NCBI RefSeq assembly: GCF_029837695.1
Contig: NZ_JAOEEA010000013.1
Location: 1 to 64,000 of the forward strand
DNA: 64,000 nt
Reading direction: 5' to 3'
DNA from: Pseudomonas sp. GD04019
Lineage (GTDB): Bacteria; Pseudomonadota; Gammaproteobacteria; Pseudomonadales; Pseudomonadaceae
A program made the translations under genes and the position numbers. The notes below the pieces were generated by a model that saw only the letters and a list, made by a program, of their open reading frames with translations, was not told where the DNA came from and ran no database searches. Below, piece by piece: positions 35,759 through 47,219 of this stretch. The first letter of the stretch is position 1, and each line of letters starts with the position of its first letter.

Positions 35759-35807
35759 AGAACCTTCGAAGAACAAGGCCAGCACTAGGCTGGCCCTGTC
35801 AGTGATT

Positions 35808-35883
<76 letters not shown>

Positions 35884-35926
35884 GGATTTTGCGTCTCTCG
35901 ACGTGCAGTGCAGGCACTGCGAAAAG

Positions 35927-36002
35927 TGGCGTCCCCTAGGGGACTCGAACCCCTGTTACCGCCGTGAAAGGGCGGTGTCCTAGGCCACTAGACGAAGGGG
36001 AC
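35927..36002 (-). tRNA. tRNA-Glu (UUC), copy 1
   Basis: Identical in its 76 bases to the copy at 35683-35758, 244 bases away. The spacers between the copies differ, so the duplication is not a simple recent tandem copy of the whole unit. Confidence 0.97.
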
Positions 36003-36048
36003 GAAACCTTCATTCACTCGAACGGCTGGAATTCGTTCGGTGGCAATT

Positions 36049-36124
<76 letters not shown>

Positions 36125-36142
36125 GTCGCTTGGACGGGGCGC

Positions 36143-36171
36143 ATATTAGGGGCGAGGCCATTGCCTGTCAA
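36143..36171 (-). promoter_or_regulatory. Strong sigma-70 promoter of the tRNA array
   Basis: On the minus strand a perfect TTGACA (36166-36171) and TAATAT (36143-36148) with a 17-base spacer precede a GC-rich discriminator GCGCCCCGTCC, the usual design of stable-RNA promoters under stringent control. The array therefore does not depend on gltX transcription. Confidence 0.88.
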
Positions 36172-36279
36172 CACACTTTTTCGTCGAAGCCGAAAAAATT
36201 CAGAAGGCAGAACAATCACTTACCCGAGAAGCCGGCCAGCCACCACCTCGCTCGAGGCGATGACCGGCAGCCCCTTCGC

Positions 36280-37764
36280 TCAACCGCGGAAACCTTCCAG
36301 CAGCTTCTTCCACTCCTTGGTCTCGCCATTGCTGACACCACCGAGCAGCTCAATGGCCTGGCGCAAACGGAAGCGCGACAGATCGGCACCGAGAATCTCC
36401 ATGGCATCCAGCACCGAGACCGAGCTGGCCTTGCCGGTGATGGCCGGGAAGATCAGCGGCATCAGGTCGCGCAGCTTGAGGCCGAGGCCCTCGCAGACGA
36501 ACTGGATGCAGGCGGTGATCTTCTCCTTGTCCCACTGGCGCAAGGCCTCCAGCTCCCACAGCAGCAGCTGCAGGGCCTGGCGCACCTGATCGGGGCTGAG
36601 CTTCTTGTGCGCCAGCAACGCAGGGTCGAGCTGCACGCCACCGCTGAAGAAGAAGCTGGAGAGCGGCGCGATGTCGCTGAAGGTCTCGACGCGCTGCTGC
36701 ACGTGCGGAGCGATCTGCATCAGGTACTGGGAGTTGAACGCCCAGTCCTGCACGCGCTTGGCGAACTGCTCCACCGGCAGCTCGCGCAGCCACTGGCCAT
36801 TGAGCCAGGACAGCTTCTCGATATCGAAGATCGGCCCGCCGAGGGAAATACGCGACAGGTCGAAGTGCTCGATCATCTCGGCCAGGGAGAACTTCTCGCG
36901 CTCGTCCGGCATCGACCAGCCCATGCGCCCCAGGTAGTTGAGCAGGGCCTCGGGCATAAAGCCCATGCGCTCGTAGAAGGTGATGCAGGTGGGGTTCTTG
37001 CGCTTGGACAGCTTGGACTTGTCCGGATTCCGCAGCAGCGGCATGTAGCAGAGCTTCGGTTGCTCCCAGCCGAAGTACTCGTACAGCTTGATCAGCTTCG
37101 GTGCCGATGGCAGCCACTCCTCGCCGCGCAGGACGTGAGAGATTTCCATCAGGTGATCGTCGACAACGTTGGCCAGGAAGTAGGTAGGCAGGCCGTCGGC
37201 CTTCATCAGCACCTGCATGTCCATGCGATCCCAGGGGATCTCCACGTCGCCGCGCAGCATGTCCGGCACCACGCAGATACCCTCGCTCGGCACTTTCATG
37301 CGCACCACATGGGACTCGCCGGCGGCAATGCGCTGCTGCGCCTCGCTCGGAGCGAGGTGCATGCAGTGACCGTCGTAGCGCGGGGTTTCCTTCTTCGCCA
37401 TCTGCTCGGCGCGCACCTGGTCCAGGCGCTCGGCGGAGCAGAAGCACGGGAAGGCGTGGCCCTTGCTGACCAGTTCGTCCGAGTACTTCTTATAGATGTG
37501 GCCGCGCTCGCTCTGCCGATACGGGCCGTGCGGGCCGCCGACATCCGGGCCCTCGTTCCACTCGATACCCAGCCAGCGCAGGGCGTCGAAGATCTGCTGT
37601 TCGGACTCGCGGGTCGAGCGCACCTGATCGGTGTCCTCGATGCGCAGGATGAACTCGCCGCCATGCTGGCGTGCGAAGCACAGGTTGAACAGGGCGATAT
37701 AGGCAGTGCCGACGTGCGGGTCGCCGGTGGGCGACGGCGCAATGCGGGTGCGGACTTTGGTCAT
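36280..37764 (-). CDS. gltX: Glutamyl-tRNA synthetase GltX
   Basis: A 494-residue class I synthetase that charges tRNA-Glu. The HIGH-like motif is DPHVGTAY (residues 15-22), the KMSKS-like loop is KLSKRKNP near 249, and the zinc-free short insertion with CSAERL near 110 is present. The length is normal. It is directly upstream of two tRNA-Glu and two tRNA-Ala genes on the same strand, as in P. aeruginosa. Confidence 0.97.
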   Translation of the reverse strand: MTKVRTRIAPSPTGDPHVGTAYIALFNLCFARQHGGEFILRIEDTDQVRSTRESEQQIFDALRWLGIEWNEGPDVGGPHGPYRQSERGHIYKKYSDELVSKGHAFPCFCSAERLDQVRAEQMAKKETPRYDGHCMHLAPSEAQQRIAAGESHVVRMKVPSEGICVVPDMLRGDVEIPWDRMDMQVLMKADGLPTYFLANVVDDHLMEISHVLRGEEWLPSAPKLIKLYEYFGWEQPKLCYMPLLRNPDKSKLSKRKNPTCITFYERMGFMPEALLNYLGRMGWSMPDEREKFSLAEMIEHFDLSRISLGGPIFDIEKLSWLNGQWLRELPVEQFAKRVQDWAFNSQYLMQIAPHVQQRVETFSDIAPLSSFFFSGGVQLDPALLAHKKLSPDQVRQALQLLLWELEALRQWDKEKITACIQFVCEGLGLKLRDLMPLIFPAITGKASSVSVLDAMEILGADLSRFRLRQAIELLGGVSNGETKEWKKLLEGFRG

Positions 37765-37792
37765 GACAAGTCTCGGGAACGGGGAAGATGGA

Positions 37793-38707
37793 TCAGGGGC
37801 GCGATGTTAGCAGGCCGGCCGCCACCGGCTCCAGCAGGCCGGCCCGCGGCAGGCTGGCCATGAGGAAGTCGAGGAAGGTCTTGACCTTCATCGCCTGGAA
37901 GCGCCGCGAGGGATAGACGGCATACAGCTCGCCGATCGGCAGCTTCGCATCGGGCAGCAGTTCCACCAGGCGACCGCTGCGCAGCGCTTCCTCGGAGATC
38001 ATCACCGGCAACCCGGATATGCCGGCGCCGGCCAGCACCGCCTCGCGCGCGAAGGTGATGTTGTTGCACGACAGCACTCGCTGACACTGCACCTGCTCGC
38101 CGACCAGCGGCCAGTAGCGCGGCGAATCCTGCGGCAGGAGGATGGCGCGATGCCCAGCCAGCTCGTGGATGGTCCGCGGCGCGCCGTGCAGGGCCAGGTA
38201 TTCGGGGCTGGCGCACAGGCGCCGCGGGCTCTCCAGCAGCTTGCGCGCGATCAGCGTGGAATCGCGCGGCTGGCCGATCTGGATGGCGATGTCGACGCCC
38301 TCCTCCAGAGGATCGACGTCGCGCGAGGTCAGCTCCACCTCGGCGCTGATCTGCGGGTACTGACGCATGAAGCGCCCGAGCACGCCGCTGAGGAACAGCT
38401 GGCCGAACTCGATGGGCGCCGTGATGCGCAGCAGGCCGGAAGGCTCCTGCTGCAACTGCATCACCGCCTGCTCGGCCTCGGCGAAGTCGAGCATGATCTG
38501 CCGGCAGCGCTCGTAGTAGGCCTGACCCACTTCGGTCAGGCGCAACTTGCGCGTGGTGCGGTTGAGCAGGCGCACGCCGAGGCGCTCTTCCAGCAGCGCG
38601 ATGCGTCGGCTCACCGTGGACTTCTGCATGCCCAGGCTCTGCGCGGCCTGGGTGAAGCTGTGGCATTCCACCACGCGGGTGAAGATCAAGGCGTCATCGA
38701 GCCCCAC
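37793..38707 (-). CDS. LysR-family regulator divergent from the EmrAB pump
   Basis: A 304-residue LysR protein of the CrgA/AaeR-like branch: helix-turn-helix [27 protein letters not shown] (about 18-42), followed by [15 protein letters not shown]. The effector domain starts near 90 ([12 protein letters not shown]). It is divergent from emrA with a 106-base gap, so it is the likely regulator of that pump; in P. aeruginosa PA3135 has the same position. Confidence 0.92.
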   Translation of the reverse strand: MGLDDALIFTRVVECHSFTQAAQSLGMQKSTVSRRIALLEERLGVRLLNRTTRKLRLTEVGQAYYERCRQIMLDFAEAEQAVMQLQQEPSGLLRITAPIEFGQLFLSGVLGRFMRQYPQISAEVELTSRDVDPLEEGVDIAIQIGQPRDSTLIARKLLESPRRLCASPEYLALHGAPRTIHELAGHRAILLPQDSPRYWPLVGEQVQCQRVLSCNNITFAREAVLAGAGISGLPVMISEEALRSGRLVELLPDAKLPIGELYAVYPSRRFQAMKVKTFLDFLMASLPRAGLLEPVAAGLLTSRP

Positions 38708-38813
38708 GATTGTTCCTCAAAAGCAACAAAGTTTGCGAATTCTACCGGCTACAGCCTTGGCGGCAACACTGTTAGATTTGCTTACACTTACGCCCCGCCG
38801 TTCGAGCCCGCTC

Positions 38814-39863
38814 ATGCCTGCCCAATTGCAACGCCGCCTGTCCGTCTTCGTCGCCCTGTTCGCCATTGTCACCCTGGCCCTCTTTGGCCGCTGGCTGCTG
38901 GTCGGCCGCTTTCACGAGAGCACCGACAATGCCTATGTGCAGGGCGAAATCACTCGCGTCTCCAGCCAGCTGGGCGCCCGCATCGAGCAAGTGCTGGTGG
39001 CCGACAACCAGCACGTGGAAAAGGGCCAGTTGCTGCTGACCCTTGAGGCCGCCGACTTCCAGCTGGCCCTGGAGCGCGCCCGCGCCGCCCTGGCCACCCG
39101 CGAGGCGGAACTGACGCAGGCGCAGAGTCGCCTGGGCCAGCAGAGCAGCCTGATCGCCGCCAGCCAGGCCGACGTGGCCGCCGGCGAAGCCAACCTCAAC
39201 CGCACCCAGATCGACCTGTCCCGCGCCCAGACCCTGCGCAAGCCGGGCTATGTCTCCGAGGAGCGCGTCACCACCCTCTCGGCTGACAGCCGCGTGGCCC
39301 GCTCGCAGCTGTCCAAGGCCGAGGCCGACCTCAGCGCCCAGCGCCAGCAGGTGGATGCGCTGAACGCCGACATCAAGCGCCTGCAGGCGCAGATCGCCAA
39401 CGCCAAGGCCGAGATCGCCCAGGCCGAACTGAACCTGACCCGCACCGAGATTCACGCGCCGATCAGCGGCACCATCGGCCAGCGCTCGGCCCGGACCGGC
39501 CAGGTGGTGCAGGCCGGCGCTTACCTGATGTCGATCGTGCCGAGCGACGCCATCTGGGTACAGGCCAACTTCAAGGAAACCCAGATCGGCAAGATGCAGG
39601 TCGGCCAGCACGCCGAACTGGTATTCGATGCCTACCCGGACACCCCCATCGAAGGCCGCATCGATAGCCTGTTCGCCGCCTCCGGCGCGCAGTTCAGCCT
39701 GCTGCCGCCGGACAATGCCACCGGCAACTTCACCAAGGTGGTGCAACGCATCCCGGTCAAGCTGACCTTCGCCGCCGACAACCCGCTGGCCGGCAAGATC
39801 CGCCCCGGCATGTCCGTGGAAGTTAAGGTCGATATCGCCAGCGACGCCCAGCATGGCGGCTGA
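38814..39863 (+). CDS. EmrA-like periplasmic adaptor (HlyD family)
   Basis: A 349-residue membrane fusion protein with one N-terminal transmembrane helix (about 9-29, FVALFAIVTLALFGRWLLV), a STDNAYVQGEITRV start of the biotinyl-lipoyl domain, a long periplasmic coiled coil (about 85-195, Ala/Gln/Glu-rich) and the return lipoyl/beta-barrel half (RTEIHAPISGTIGQRSA, VWVQANFKE). The ATG at 38814 gives the usual N-terminus; upstream sequence in frame belongs to the divergent LysR gene. It overlaps emrB by 11 bases. A tripartite pump would need an outer-membrane factor, which is not in the window. Confidence 0.92.
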   Translation: MPAQLQRRLSVFVALFAIVTLALFGRWLLVGRFHESTDNAYVQGEITRVSSQLGARIEQVLVADNQHVEKGQLLLTLEAADFQLALERARAALATREAELTQAQSRLGQQSSLIAASQADVAAGEANLNRTQIDLSRAQTLRKPGYVSEERVTTLSADSRVARSQLSKAEADLSAQRQQVDALNADIKRLQAQIANAKAEIAQAELNLTRTEIHAPISGTIGQRSARTGQVVQAGAYLMSIVPSDAIWVQANFKETQIGKMQVGQHAELVFDAYPDTPIEGRIDSLFAASGAQFSLLPPDNATGNFTKVVQRIPVKLTFAADNPLAGKIRPGMSVEVKVDIASDAQHGG

Positions 39864-41403
39864 CAGCCTGCTTCGCCCGGTCGGCGAACCGACCCGGCGC
39901 GACTGGATCGCGGTGATGAGCGCCATGCTCGGTGCCTTCATGGCGGTGCTGGATATCCAGATCACCAATTCCTCGCTGAAGGATATCCAGGGCGCGCTGT
40001 CGGCCACCCTGGAGGAAGGCTCGTGGATCTCCACCTCCTACCTGGTGGCCGAGATCATAATGATCCCGCTCACCGCCTGGCTGGTGCAGTTGCTCTCGGC
40101 GCGGCGCCTGGCGGTGTGGGTGTCCGTTGGTTTCCTGATCTCGTCGCTGCTCTGCTCCATGGCCTGGAGCCTGGAGAGCATGATCGTATTCCGCGCCCTG
40201 CAGGGCTTCACCGGCGGTGCGCTGATCCCGCTGGCCTTCACCATGACCCTGATCAAGCTGCCCGAACACCATCGGGCCAAGGGCATGGCGCTGTTCGCCA
40301 TCACCGCCACCTTCGCGCCCTCCATCGGCCCGACCCTGGGCGGCTGGCTGACGGAGAACTGGGGCTGGGAATACATCTTCTATATCAACGTGCCGCCGGG
40401 CCTGTTGATGATCGCCGGCCTGATGTACGGCCTGGAGAAAAAGGCGCCGGACTGGCAGCTGCTGAAAAGCACCGACTATGCCGGCATCGTCACCCTGGGC
40501 CTGGGTCTGGGCTGCCTGCAGGTGTTCCTCGAAGAGGGCCATCGCAAAGACTGGCTGGAGTCGCAGCTGATCGTCGGCCTGGGCAGCGTGGCGGTGGTCA
40601 GCCTGATCCTTTTCGTCATCCTGCAGCTGTCGCGGGACAACCCGCTGATCAACCTGCGCATCCTGCGCGAGCGCAACTTCGGCCTGACCAGCATCTCCAG
40701 TTTGGGCATGGGCCTGGGGCTGTACGGCTCGATCTACCTGCTGCCGCTGTACCTGGCGCAGATCCAGGGCTACAACGCTCTGCAGATCGGCGAGGTGATC
40801 ATGTGGATGGGCCTGCCGCAGCTGTTCATCATCCCGCTGGTCCCCAGACTGATGAAGGTGATTTCGCCGAAGTGGCTATGTGCCGGCGGCTTCGCCTTGT
40901 TTGGCGCCTCCAGCTTCTTTTCCGGGGTGCTCAATCCGGATTTCGCCGGCGAGCAGTTCAACCATATTCAGCTGATTCGCGCCCTCGGCCAGCCGATGAT
41001 CATGGTGACCATCTCGCTGATCGCCACCGCCTATATCCAGCCGCAGGATGCCGGGTCCGCCTCCAGCCTGTTCAACATCCTGCGCAACCTCGGCGGCGCT
41101 ATCGGCATCGCCCTGCTCGCCACCCTGCTCGACAGCCGTGCCAAGACCTACTTCGACTACCTGCGCGAGGCCCTGGTACCGGGTAACCCGCAGGTGGACG
41201 AACGCCTGGCCCTGCTCACCGAGCAGCTCGGCAGTTCGCAGGCGGCGCTGGGCAAGCTCAGCGAGATCGCCCATCAGCAGGCCACGATCATGGCCTACAA
41301 TGACGCCTTCCACTTCGTCGGCCTGGCCCTGGCCATCAGCATGCTCGCCGTGTTGCTGACCCGCGCCCTACCCGCTGGCGCCACCGGTGGCGCAGCTCAC
41401 TGA
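39853..41403 (+). CDS. EmrB-like multidrug transporter (DHA2, 14 TM)
   Basis: A 516-residue major-facilitator efflux transporter with 14 hydrophobic segments. The family motifs are MLGAFMAVLDIQITNSSL near 20, RALQGFTGGALIPLAFT near 110, and GPTLGGWLTENWGWEYIFYIN near 150, the DHA2 signature. It would use the proton gradient to export hydrophobic compounds through the adaptor encoded just upstream. The start at 39853 lies 11 bases inside the emrA gene, so translation is coupled. Confidence 0.94.
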   Translation: MAADSLLRPVGEPTRRDWIAVMSAMLGAFMAVLDIQITNSSLKDIQGALSATLEEGSWISTSYLVAEIIMIPLTAWLVQLLSARRLAVWVSVGFLISSLLCSMAWSLESMIVFRALQGFTGGALIPLAFTMTLIKLPEHHRAKGMALFAITATFAPSIGPTLGGWLTENWGWEYIFYINVPPGLLMIAGLMYGLEKKAPDWQLLKSTDYAGIVTLGLGLGCLQVFLEEGHRKDWLESQLIVGLGSVAVVSLILFVILQLSRDNPLINLRILRERNFGLTSISSLGMGLGLYGSIYLLPLYLAQIQGYNALQIGEVIMWMGLPQLFIIPLVPRLMKVISPKWLCAGGFALFGASSFFSGVLNPDFAGEQFNHIQLIRALGQPMIMVTISLIATAYIQPQDAGSASSLFNILRNLGGAIGIALLATLLDSRAKTYFDYLREALVPGNPQVDERLALLTEQLGSSQAALGKLSEIAHQQATIMAYNDAFHFVGLALAISMLAVLLTRALPAGATGGAAH

Positions 41404-41426
41404 GTTCGCCAACCGCAGGTCCATTC

Positions 41427-42320
41427 ATGTCCGCTTCACGCTACCGCTCGCTGCTGCTCGTCGGCGCCTTTTTCATCATCTATATCGGCTGGGGCACCAC
41501 CTACCTGGCCAACCACTTCCTGCTGCGCGAGCTGCCGCCCTTCATCATCGGCACCCTGCGCTTCAGCCTGGCTGGCGTGCTCGCACTGCTCTGGGTCGCG
41601 CTGCAAGGCGGGCTGAAAGTACAGCGCAGCGACTGGGGCGCCGCGCTGATCGGCGGCCTGCTGCTGATCGCCGTCGGCCAGGGCGCGCTGATCTACGCCA
41701 ACCAGCATCTGCCCACCGGCATGCTGGCGATGCTCTACACCACCTTGCCGCTCTGGAGCGTGGCCCTGGAGTGGCTGCTCGACGAACGCCCGCCGCTGTG
41801 GGTGCTGCTGGGCCTGGCCATCGCCAGCGGCGGCATCGTGCTGTTGATGGGCGGCGGCCTGGGCGAAGACGCCGGCCTGCTGCAATGGTTCTCCGGCGCC
41901 CTGGTACTGCTGGCCACCCTGCTCTGGGCCGTCGGTGCCTGGTGGCTGCGCCAACGCCCGCCGCTGCGTTCGCCCGCCACCGGCCTGGGTCTGCAGATGC
42001 TGGTCGGCGCGCTGGTGCTGGCCGGCTTCGGCCTCTGGCACGGCGACTGGCAGATGCTGCGATTAGGTGAACTGAGCAGTGCCGGCTGGCTGTGGCTGGC
42101 CTACCTGGTGCTGCCGGTGAGCCTGGGCGTGTACCCGGCCTACTTCTGGCTGCTGCGCGAGGTGAAACCGAGCCTGGTGTCGACCTTCGCCTTCGTCAAC
42201 CCGGTGGTAGCCCTGCTACTGGGCTACCTGATCCTCGGCGAGCGCCTTGACCTGTCCGCCGGCCTGGCCTGCCTGGCGATCCTGGCCGGGGTGTCGATGA
42301 TCATCTTCGGCCGCCGCTGA
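41427..42320 (+). CDS. EamA-family (DMT) transporter
   Basis: A 297-residue transporter with ten hydrophobic segments in two EamA repeats (about 10-140 and 155-290). Landmarks are YIGWGTTYLANHFLL, TLRFSLAGVLALLW and, in the second repeat, FAFVNPVVALLLGYLILGERL. It follows emrB by 24 bases on the same strand and may be cotranscribed with the pump. Substrate unknown; family members export amino acids, cofactors or xenobiotics. Confidence 0.93.
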   Translation: MSASRYRSLLLVGAFFIIYIGWGTTYLANHFLLRELPPFIIGTLRFSLAGVLALLWVALQGGLKVQRSDWGAALIGGLLLIAVGQGALIYANQHLPTGMLAMLYTTLPLWSVALEWLLDERPPLWVLLGLAIASGGIVLLMGGGLGEDAGLLQWFSGALVLLATLLWAVGAWWLRQRPPLRSPATGLGLQMLVGALVLAGFGLWHGDWQMLRLGELSSAGWLWLAYLVLPVSLGVYPAYFWLLREVKPSLVSTFAFVNPVVALLLGYLILGERLDLSAGLACLAILAGVSMIIFGRR

Positions 42321-42325
42321 GCCCT

Positions 42326-42422
42326 TAGTGGAGGGCTTCACCCGCCCTACGACAACAGCCATGTAGCCCGGATGCAATCCGGGAGGCCGCATCGCCTGCA
42401 CCCCAGCTTGCATCCGGGCTAC
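42326..42422. repeat. REP-like inverted repeats between convergent genes
   Basis: A GTAGCCCGGATGCAA arm (42363-42377) is perfectly inverted at 42408-42422 with a 30-base spacer, and next to it GTGGAGGGCTTCACCCGCCCTAC (about 42328-42350) is a second REP-like hairpin. Both are patterns I associate with pseudomonad REP families. They lie between the EamA gene and the end of uvrB and may also serve as a bidirectional transcription stop. Confidence 0.6.
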
Positions 42423-42429
42423 CAAGAGT

Positions 42430-44445
<2,016 letters not shown>

Positions 44446-44534
44446 GGTCGACCTCACGATGCCACTGTGACGCGGCGCAACCGCGGGCGTCATAGCTTGT
44501 GAATGCGCGCTGGCGCTGTCGCCGCGCACAACCT

Positions 44535-44555
44535 GGGCCGCTATAATAGCGGCCC
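44535..44555 (+). promoter_or_regulatory. -10 element inside a perfect dyad upstream of the aminotransferase gene
   Basis: GGGCCGCT-ATAAT-AGCGGCCC is a perfect dyad that contains a consensus TATAAT at 44542-44547, placing the start near 44554 and a leader of about 80 bases. No good -35 hexamer is visible 17 bases upstream. The dyad over the -10 could be an operator. Confidence 0.55.
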
Positions 44556-44632
44556 GTTCATGCAACCCCTAGCCCGTTTCCGTGCAGGGTGTTGCCGGTT
44601 CCCACCTTCTCCTCTCCGAGACCGCCGCAATC

Positions 44633-45829
44633 ATGAGTCTGTTCTCCGCCGTCGAAATGGCGCCGCGCGACCCGATCCTGGGCCTGAATGAAGCCTTCAA
44701 TGCCGATACCCGCAGCACCAAGGTCAACCTGGGTGTAGGCGTGTACTACAACGAGGAAGGTCGAATTCCGCTGCTGCGCGCCGTCGCCGAAGCCGAGAAG
44801 GCTCGCATCGAAGCCCACGCACCGCGTGGCTACCTGCCGATCGAAGGCATCGCCGCCTACGACAGCGCCGTGCAGAAACTGCTGTTCGGCGCGGATTCCG
44901 CCCTGCTGGCCGAAGGCCGCGTGGTCACCACCCAGGCCGTTGGCGGTACCGGCGCGCTGAAGACCGGCGCCGACTTCCTCAAGCGCCTGCTGCCCAACGC
45001 CGTGGTCGCCATCAGCGATCCGAGCTGGGAAAACCACCGCGCGCTGTTCGAGTCCGCCGGCTTCCCGGTGCAGAACTATCGCTACTACGACGCCGCCACC
45101 AATGGCGTGAACCGCGCCGGCCTGCTGGAAGACCTCAAGGCCCTGCCGGCCCGCTCCGTCGTGGTACTGCACGCCTGCTGCCACAACCCGACTGGCGTCG
45201 ACCTCTCTCTGGATGACTGGAAAGCGGTGCTGGAAGTTCTGCGCGAACGCGAGCACGTGCCCTTCCTCGACATCGCCTACCAGGGCTTTGGCGAGGGCAT
45301 CGACCAGGACGCCTTCGCCGTGCGCCTGTTCGCCGAGTCCGGCCTGCCGTTCTTCGTGTCCAGCTCCTTCTCCAAGTCCTTCTCGCTGTATGGCGAGCGG
45401 GTCGGCGCGCTATCCATCGTCACCGCCAGCAAGGAAGAAGCCGGCCGCGTGCTGTCGCAAGCCAAGCGCGTGATCCGCACCAACTACTCCAACCCGCCGA
45501 CCCATGGTGCCACCGTGGTCGCCAGCGTGCTCAACAGCCCCGAGCTGCGCGCCCTGTGGGAGCAGGAGCTGGGCGAGATGCGCCAGCGCATCCGCGACAT
45601 GCGCCTGGCCATGGTCGAGCAACTGGCCGCCCAAGGCGCCAAGCGCGACTTCGCCTTCGTCGCCCGTCAGCGCGGCATGTTCTCCTACTCCGGCCTGACC
45701 GCCGAGCAGGTGGAGCGCCTGCGCAGCGAGTTCGGCATTTACGCCGTCAGCACCGGGCGTATCTGCGTGGCCGCGCTGAACCGCAGCAACCTGGACGCCG
45801 TCACCCGCGCCATCGTTCAGGTGCTCTGA
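44633..45829 (+). CDS. Class I aromatic/aspartate aminotransferase
   Basis: A 398-residue PLP enzyme of the AspC/TyrB family that moves amino groups between aspartate, aromatic amino acids and 2-oxoglutarate. I start it at ATG 44633 (MSLFSAVEMAPRDPILGLNE). The family motifs NLGVGVYYNEEG, ISDPSWENHRALF, HACCHNPTGVDL and the PLP-lysine motif SSFSKSFSLYGERVGAL (near 245-261) are intact, as is the C-terminal substrate arginine segment VSTGRICVAALN. In P. aeruginosa PA3139 lies in the same place after uvrB. Whether it acts mainly as TyrB or AspC cannot be told from this. Confidence 0.92.
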   Translation: MSLFSAVEMAPRDPILGLNEAFNADTRSTKVNLGVGVYYNEEGRIPLLRAVAEAEKARIEAHAPRGYLPIEGIAAYDSAVQKLLFGADSALLAEGRVVTTQAVGGTGALKTGADFLKRLLPNAVVAISDPSWENHRALFESAGFPVQNYRYYDAATNGVNRAGLLEDLKALPARSVVVLHACCHNPTGVDLSLDDWKAVLEVLREREHVPFLDIAYQGFGEGIDQDAFAVRLFAESGLPFFVSSSFSKSFSLYGERVGALSIVTASKEEAGRVLSQAKRVIRTNYSNPPTHGATVVASVLNSPELRALWEQELGEMRQRIRDMRLAMVEQLAAQGAKRDFAFVARQRGMFSYSGLTAEQVERLRSEFGIYAVSTGRICVAALNRSNLDAVTRAIVQVL

Positions 45830-45858
45830 GAGGAATTGCGGAAGTCGCCCTGCGGGTG

Positions 45859-45886
45859 TTGACTTCCCCTTTTTAATCAGTAGGAT
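45859..45886 (+). promoter_or_regulatory. Promoter of tRNA-Asn
   Basis: TTGACT (45859-45864) and TAGGAT (45881-45886) with 16 bases between, followed by a short GC-rich discriminator, 13 bases before the tRNA. Confidence 0.7.
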
Positions 45887-45898
45887 ACGCACCGCTGT

Positions 45899-45974
45899 TC
45901 CGCGATAGCTCAGTCGGTAGAGCAAATGACTGTTAATCATTGGGTCCCTGGTTCGAGTCCAGGTCGCGGAGCCA
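45899..45974 (+). tRNA. tRNA-Asn (GUU)
   Basis: A 76-base tRNA with acceptor stem TCCGCGA/TCGCGGA, anticodon GTT in GACTGTTAATC, and encoded CCA. It stands alone, with its own promoter upstream and a terminator downstream. Confidence 0.97.
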
Positions 45975-45979
45975 AATCC

Positions 45980-46011
45980 AAAAGCCCTAGGTGAAAGCCT
46001 GGGGCTTTTTT
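45980..46011 (+). terminator. Terminator of tRNA-Asn
   Basis: AAAAGCCCTAGG-TGAAAG-CCTGGGGCTTTTTT forms a near-perfect hairpin with a T tract five bases after the tRNA. Confidence 0.9.
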
Positions 46012-46100
46012 GTTGCCTGCCGGACTCTCATCCAGGGCTTTTCGTTACTCGGTGGTTTTCCCGAGCCCTGACAGCAACCGCCGCTCGCTAATAAAGAAGA

Positions 46101-46120
46101 AGCCCCGCATCGGCGGGGCC
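46101..46120 (-). terminator. Terminator of the DUF5064-like gene
   Basis: On the minus strand GCCCCGC and GCGGGGC arms around CGAT are followed by TTCTTCTTTATT, 30 bases after the stop codon at 46150. Confidence 0.8.
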
Positions 46121-46149
46121 TCCTTCTCCTTCATTCCAAGGCGGCACGA

Positions 46150-46509
46150 TCAGAGGCCGTCTCGCTCCAGGTGATCGAAGTCCACCGCCTCCCCGGGCTT
46201 GGCGCCCAGCTTGTCGCGGATGTCCTCGAACATCCGGTCGAACTCGTCGTGGCCACGCATGATCAGCGAGTGGTTGGTCGGCAGACCGTGCTTGGCCGCG
46301 ATGCGGGTGGCCACGCTGGCGAAGTTGAAGGCGGTGTCACGGTGCAGCTCGAACTCGTCCTTGAACGCTTTGCCGGCGATATGCCCTTCCATGCGGAAGT
46401 GCATCATCGGCCCCTCCTTCGGATCGCGGCGAACCTCGTAGAACAGGTCCACTGCAAAGTCGATCTGGCCAGGCAGACTGGCTCTATGTAGATGCCCCGG
46501 TTCAAACAT
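46150..46509 (-). CDS. DUF5064-like protein
   Basis: A 119-residue Pseudomonas-type protein of unknown function. I recognise the N-terminus MFEPGHLHRASLPGQIDFAV and the central FELHRDTAFNFASVATR, which resemble the DUF5064 family as I remember it. No signal peptide, membrane segment or catalytic motif. It lies between the tRNA-Asn terminator and a DUF2288 gene on the same strand and is probably a single transcription unit. Confidence 0.75.
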   Translation of the reverse strand: MFEPGHLHRASLPGQIDFAVDLFYEVRRDPKEGPMMHFRMEGHIAGKAFKDEFELHRDTAFNFASVATRIAAKHGLPTNHSLIMRGHDEFDRMFEDIRDKLGAKPGEAVDFDHLERDGL

Positions 46510-46575
46510 GATGCCTCTCCTTGCTGGTCGAAGACTTCATTCTAGACCAGCATCGCCAAGCACAACGGCCCCCGA

Positions 46576-46893
46576 TCAGTGCACCGACGCACCAGCGCCG
46601 CGCTCCTGAATCAGTACCCAAGGTGACACCACCACGGCCCACAGCTCCGGATCGCGCGCGAGGAAATCCTGCGCCAGCGTCTCCTCTACCTTGGCCACTT
46701 GCCCGGCCTGCAGCCACGCGGCGACCTGGGCACGATCATCTTCGGCCACGGCCTGCGCGACTTCCACCAGGTCCATGGCGACACCGACCCACAGCAGTTG
46801 GCCACGGGCAAAGAAGGGTTGCAGCTCCTGCCAGGAAATCTTGGCCGTTTCGCCAAGCAGCTTGGCATAGAGGGTGCTAGGTTGTTCTGTCAT
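46576..46893 (-). CDS. DUF2288 family protein
   Basis: A 105-residue protein of unknown function. The start at 46893 (MTEQPSTLYAKLLGETAKISW) gives the family core LYAKLLGETAKI, ELQPFFARGQLLWV, DLVEVAQAVAEDD and, at the end, LWAVVVSPWVLIQE, which I know as DUF2288. Upstream in-frame residues are not supported. The even spacing of charged and hydrophobic residues suggests a small helical protein; no partner is evident. Confidence 0.8.
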   Translation of the reverse strand: MTEQPSTLYAKLLGETAKISWQELQPFFARGQLLWVGVAMDLVEVAQAVAEDDRAQVAAWLQAGQVAKVEETLAQDFLARDPELWAVVVSPWVLIQERGAGASVH

Positions 46894-47219
46894 GACTTGC
46901 TCTGTGTAGAAAACACACGGTTGGGGAAGACGGGCGCCATGATAACGACCGTCCCTCACCAGGCAAGCTAGAAACCCGACCACACACCGGCAGAAGGACC
47001 TCCCAGTCACCACAAGACGCGCCGTTATTCTGTACGTTTATTTCAACCAAGCGACACCACCCCATCACGCCTCCACATGTGCGCTTTTCAAGCCGCAAAA
47101 CAGAGTTCTACACTGTGCCGGTACAGTTGCCGGGGGGTGTGACCGGGTACTTTTACCGGTCCTGCAGCTTTTGGCCGCATGGATTACAAAAACGATAAAC
47201 ACATAAAGAGTGGAGCACT
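46894..47219. other. Intergenic region upstream of braC
   Basis: This 326-base gap is between the divergent DUF2288 and braC genes. It holds no gene I can support. Near braC it is A-rich (47187-47211). At 47142-47160 the motif ACCGGGTAC-TTTT-ACCGGT forms an imperfect dyad, and CCGGTAC near 47118 repeats the same half, so a regulator may bind here, for example one controlling branched-chain amino acid uptake. I saw no clear promoter hexamers. Confidence 0.45.

Noticed and set aside
45899-46140. Integration site of a mobile element at tRNA-Asn
   Set aside because: No integrase gene and no repeat of the tRNA 3' end were found near it; the tRNA is followed directly by its own terminator.
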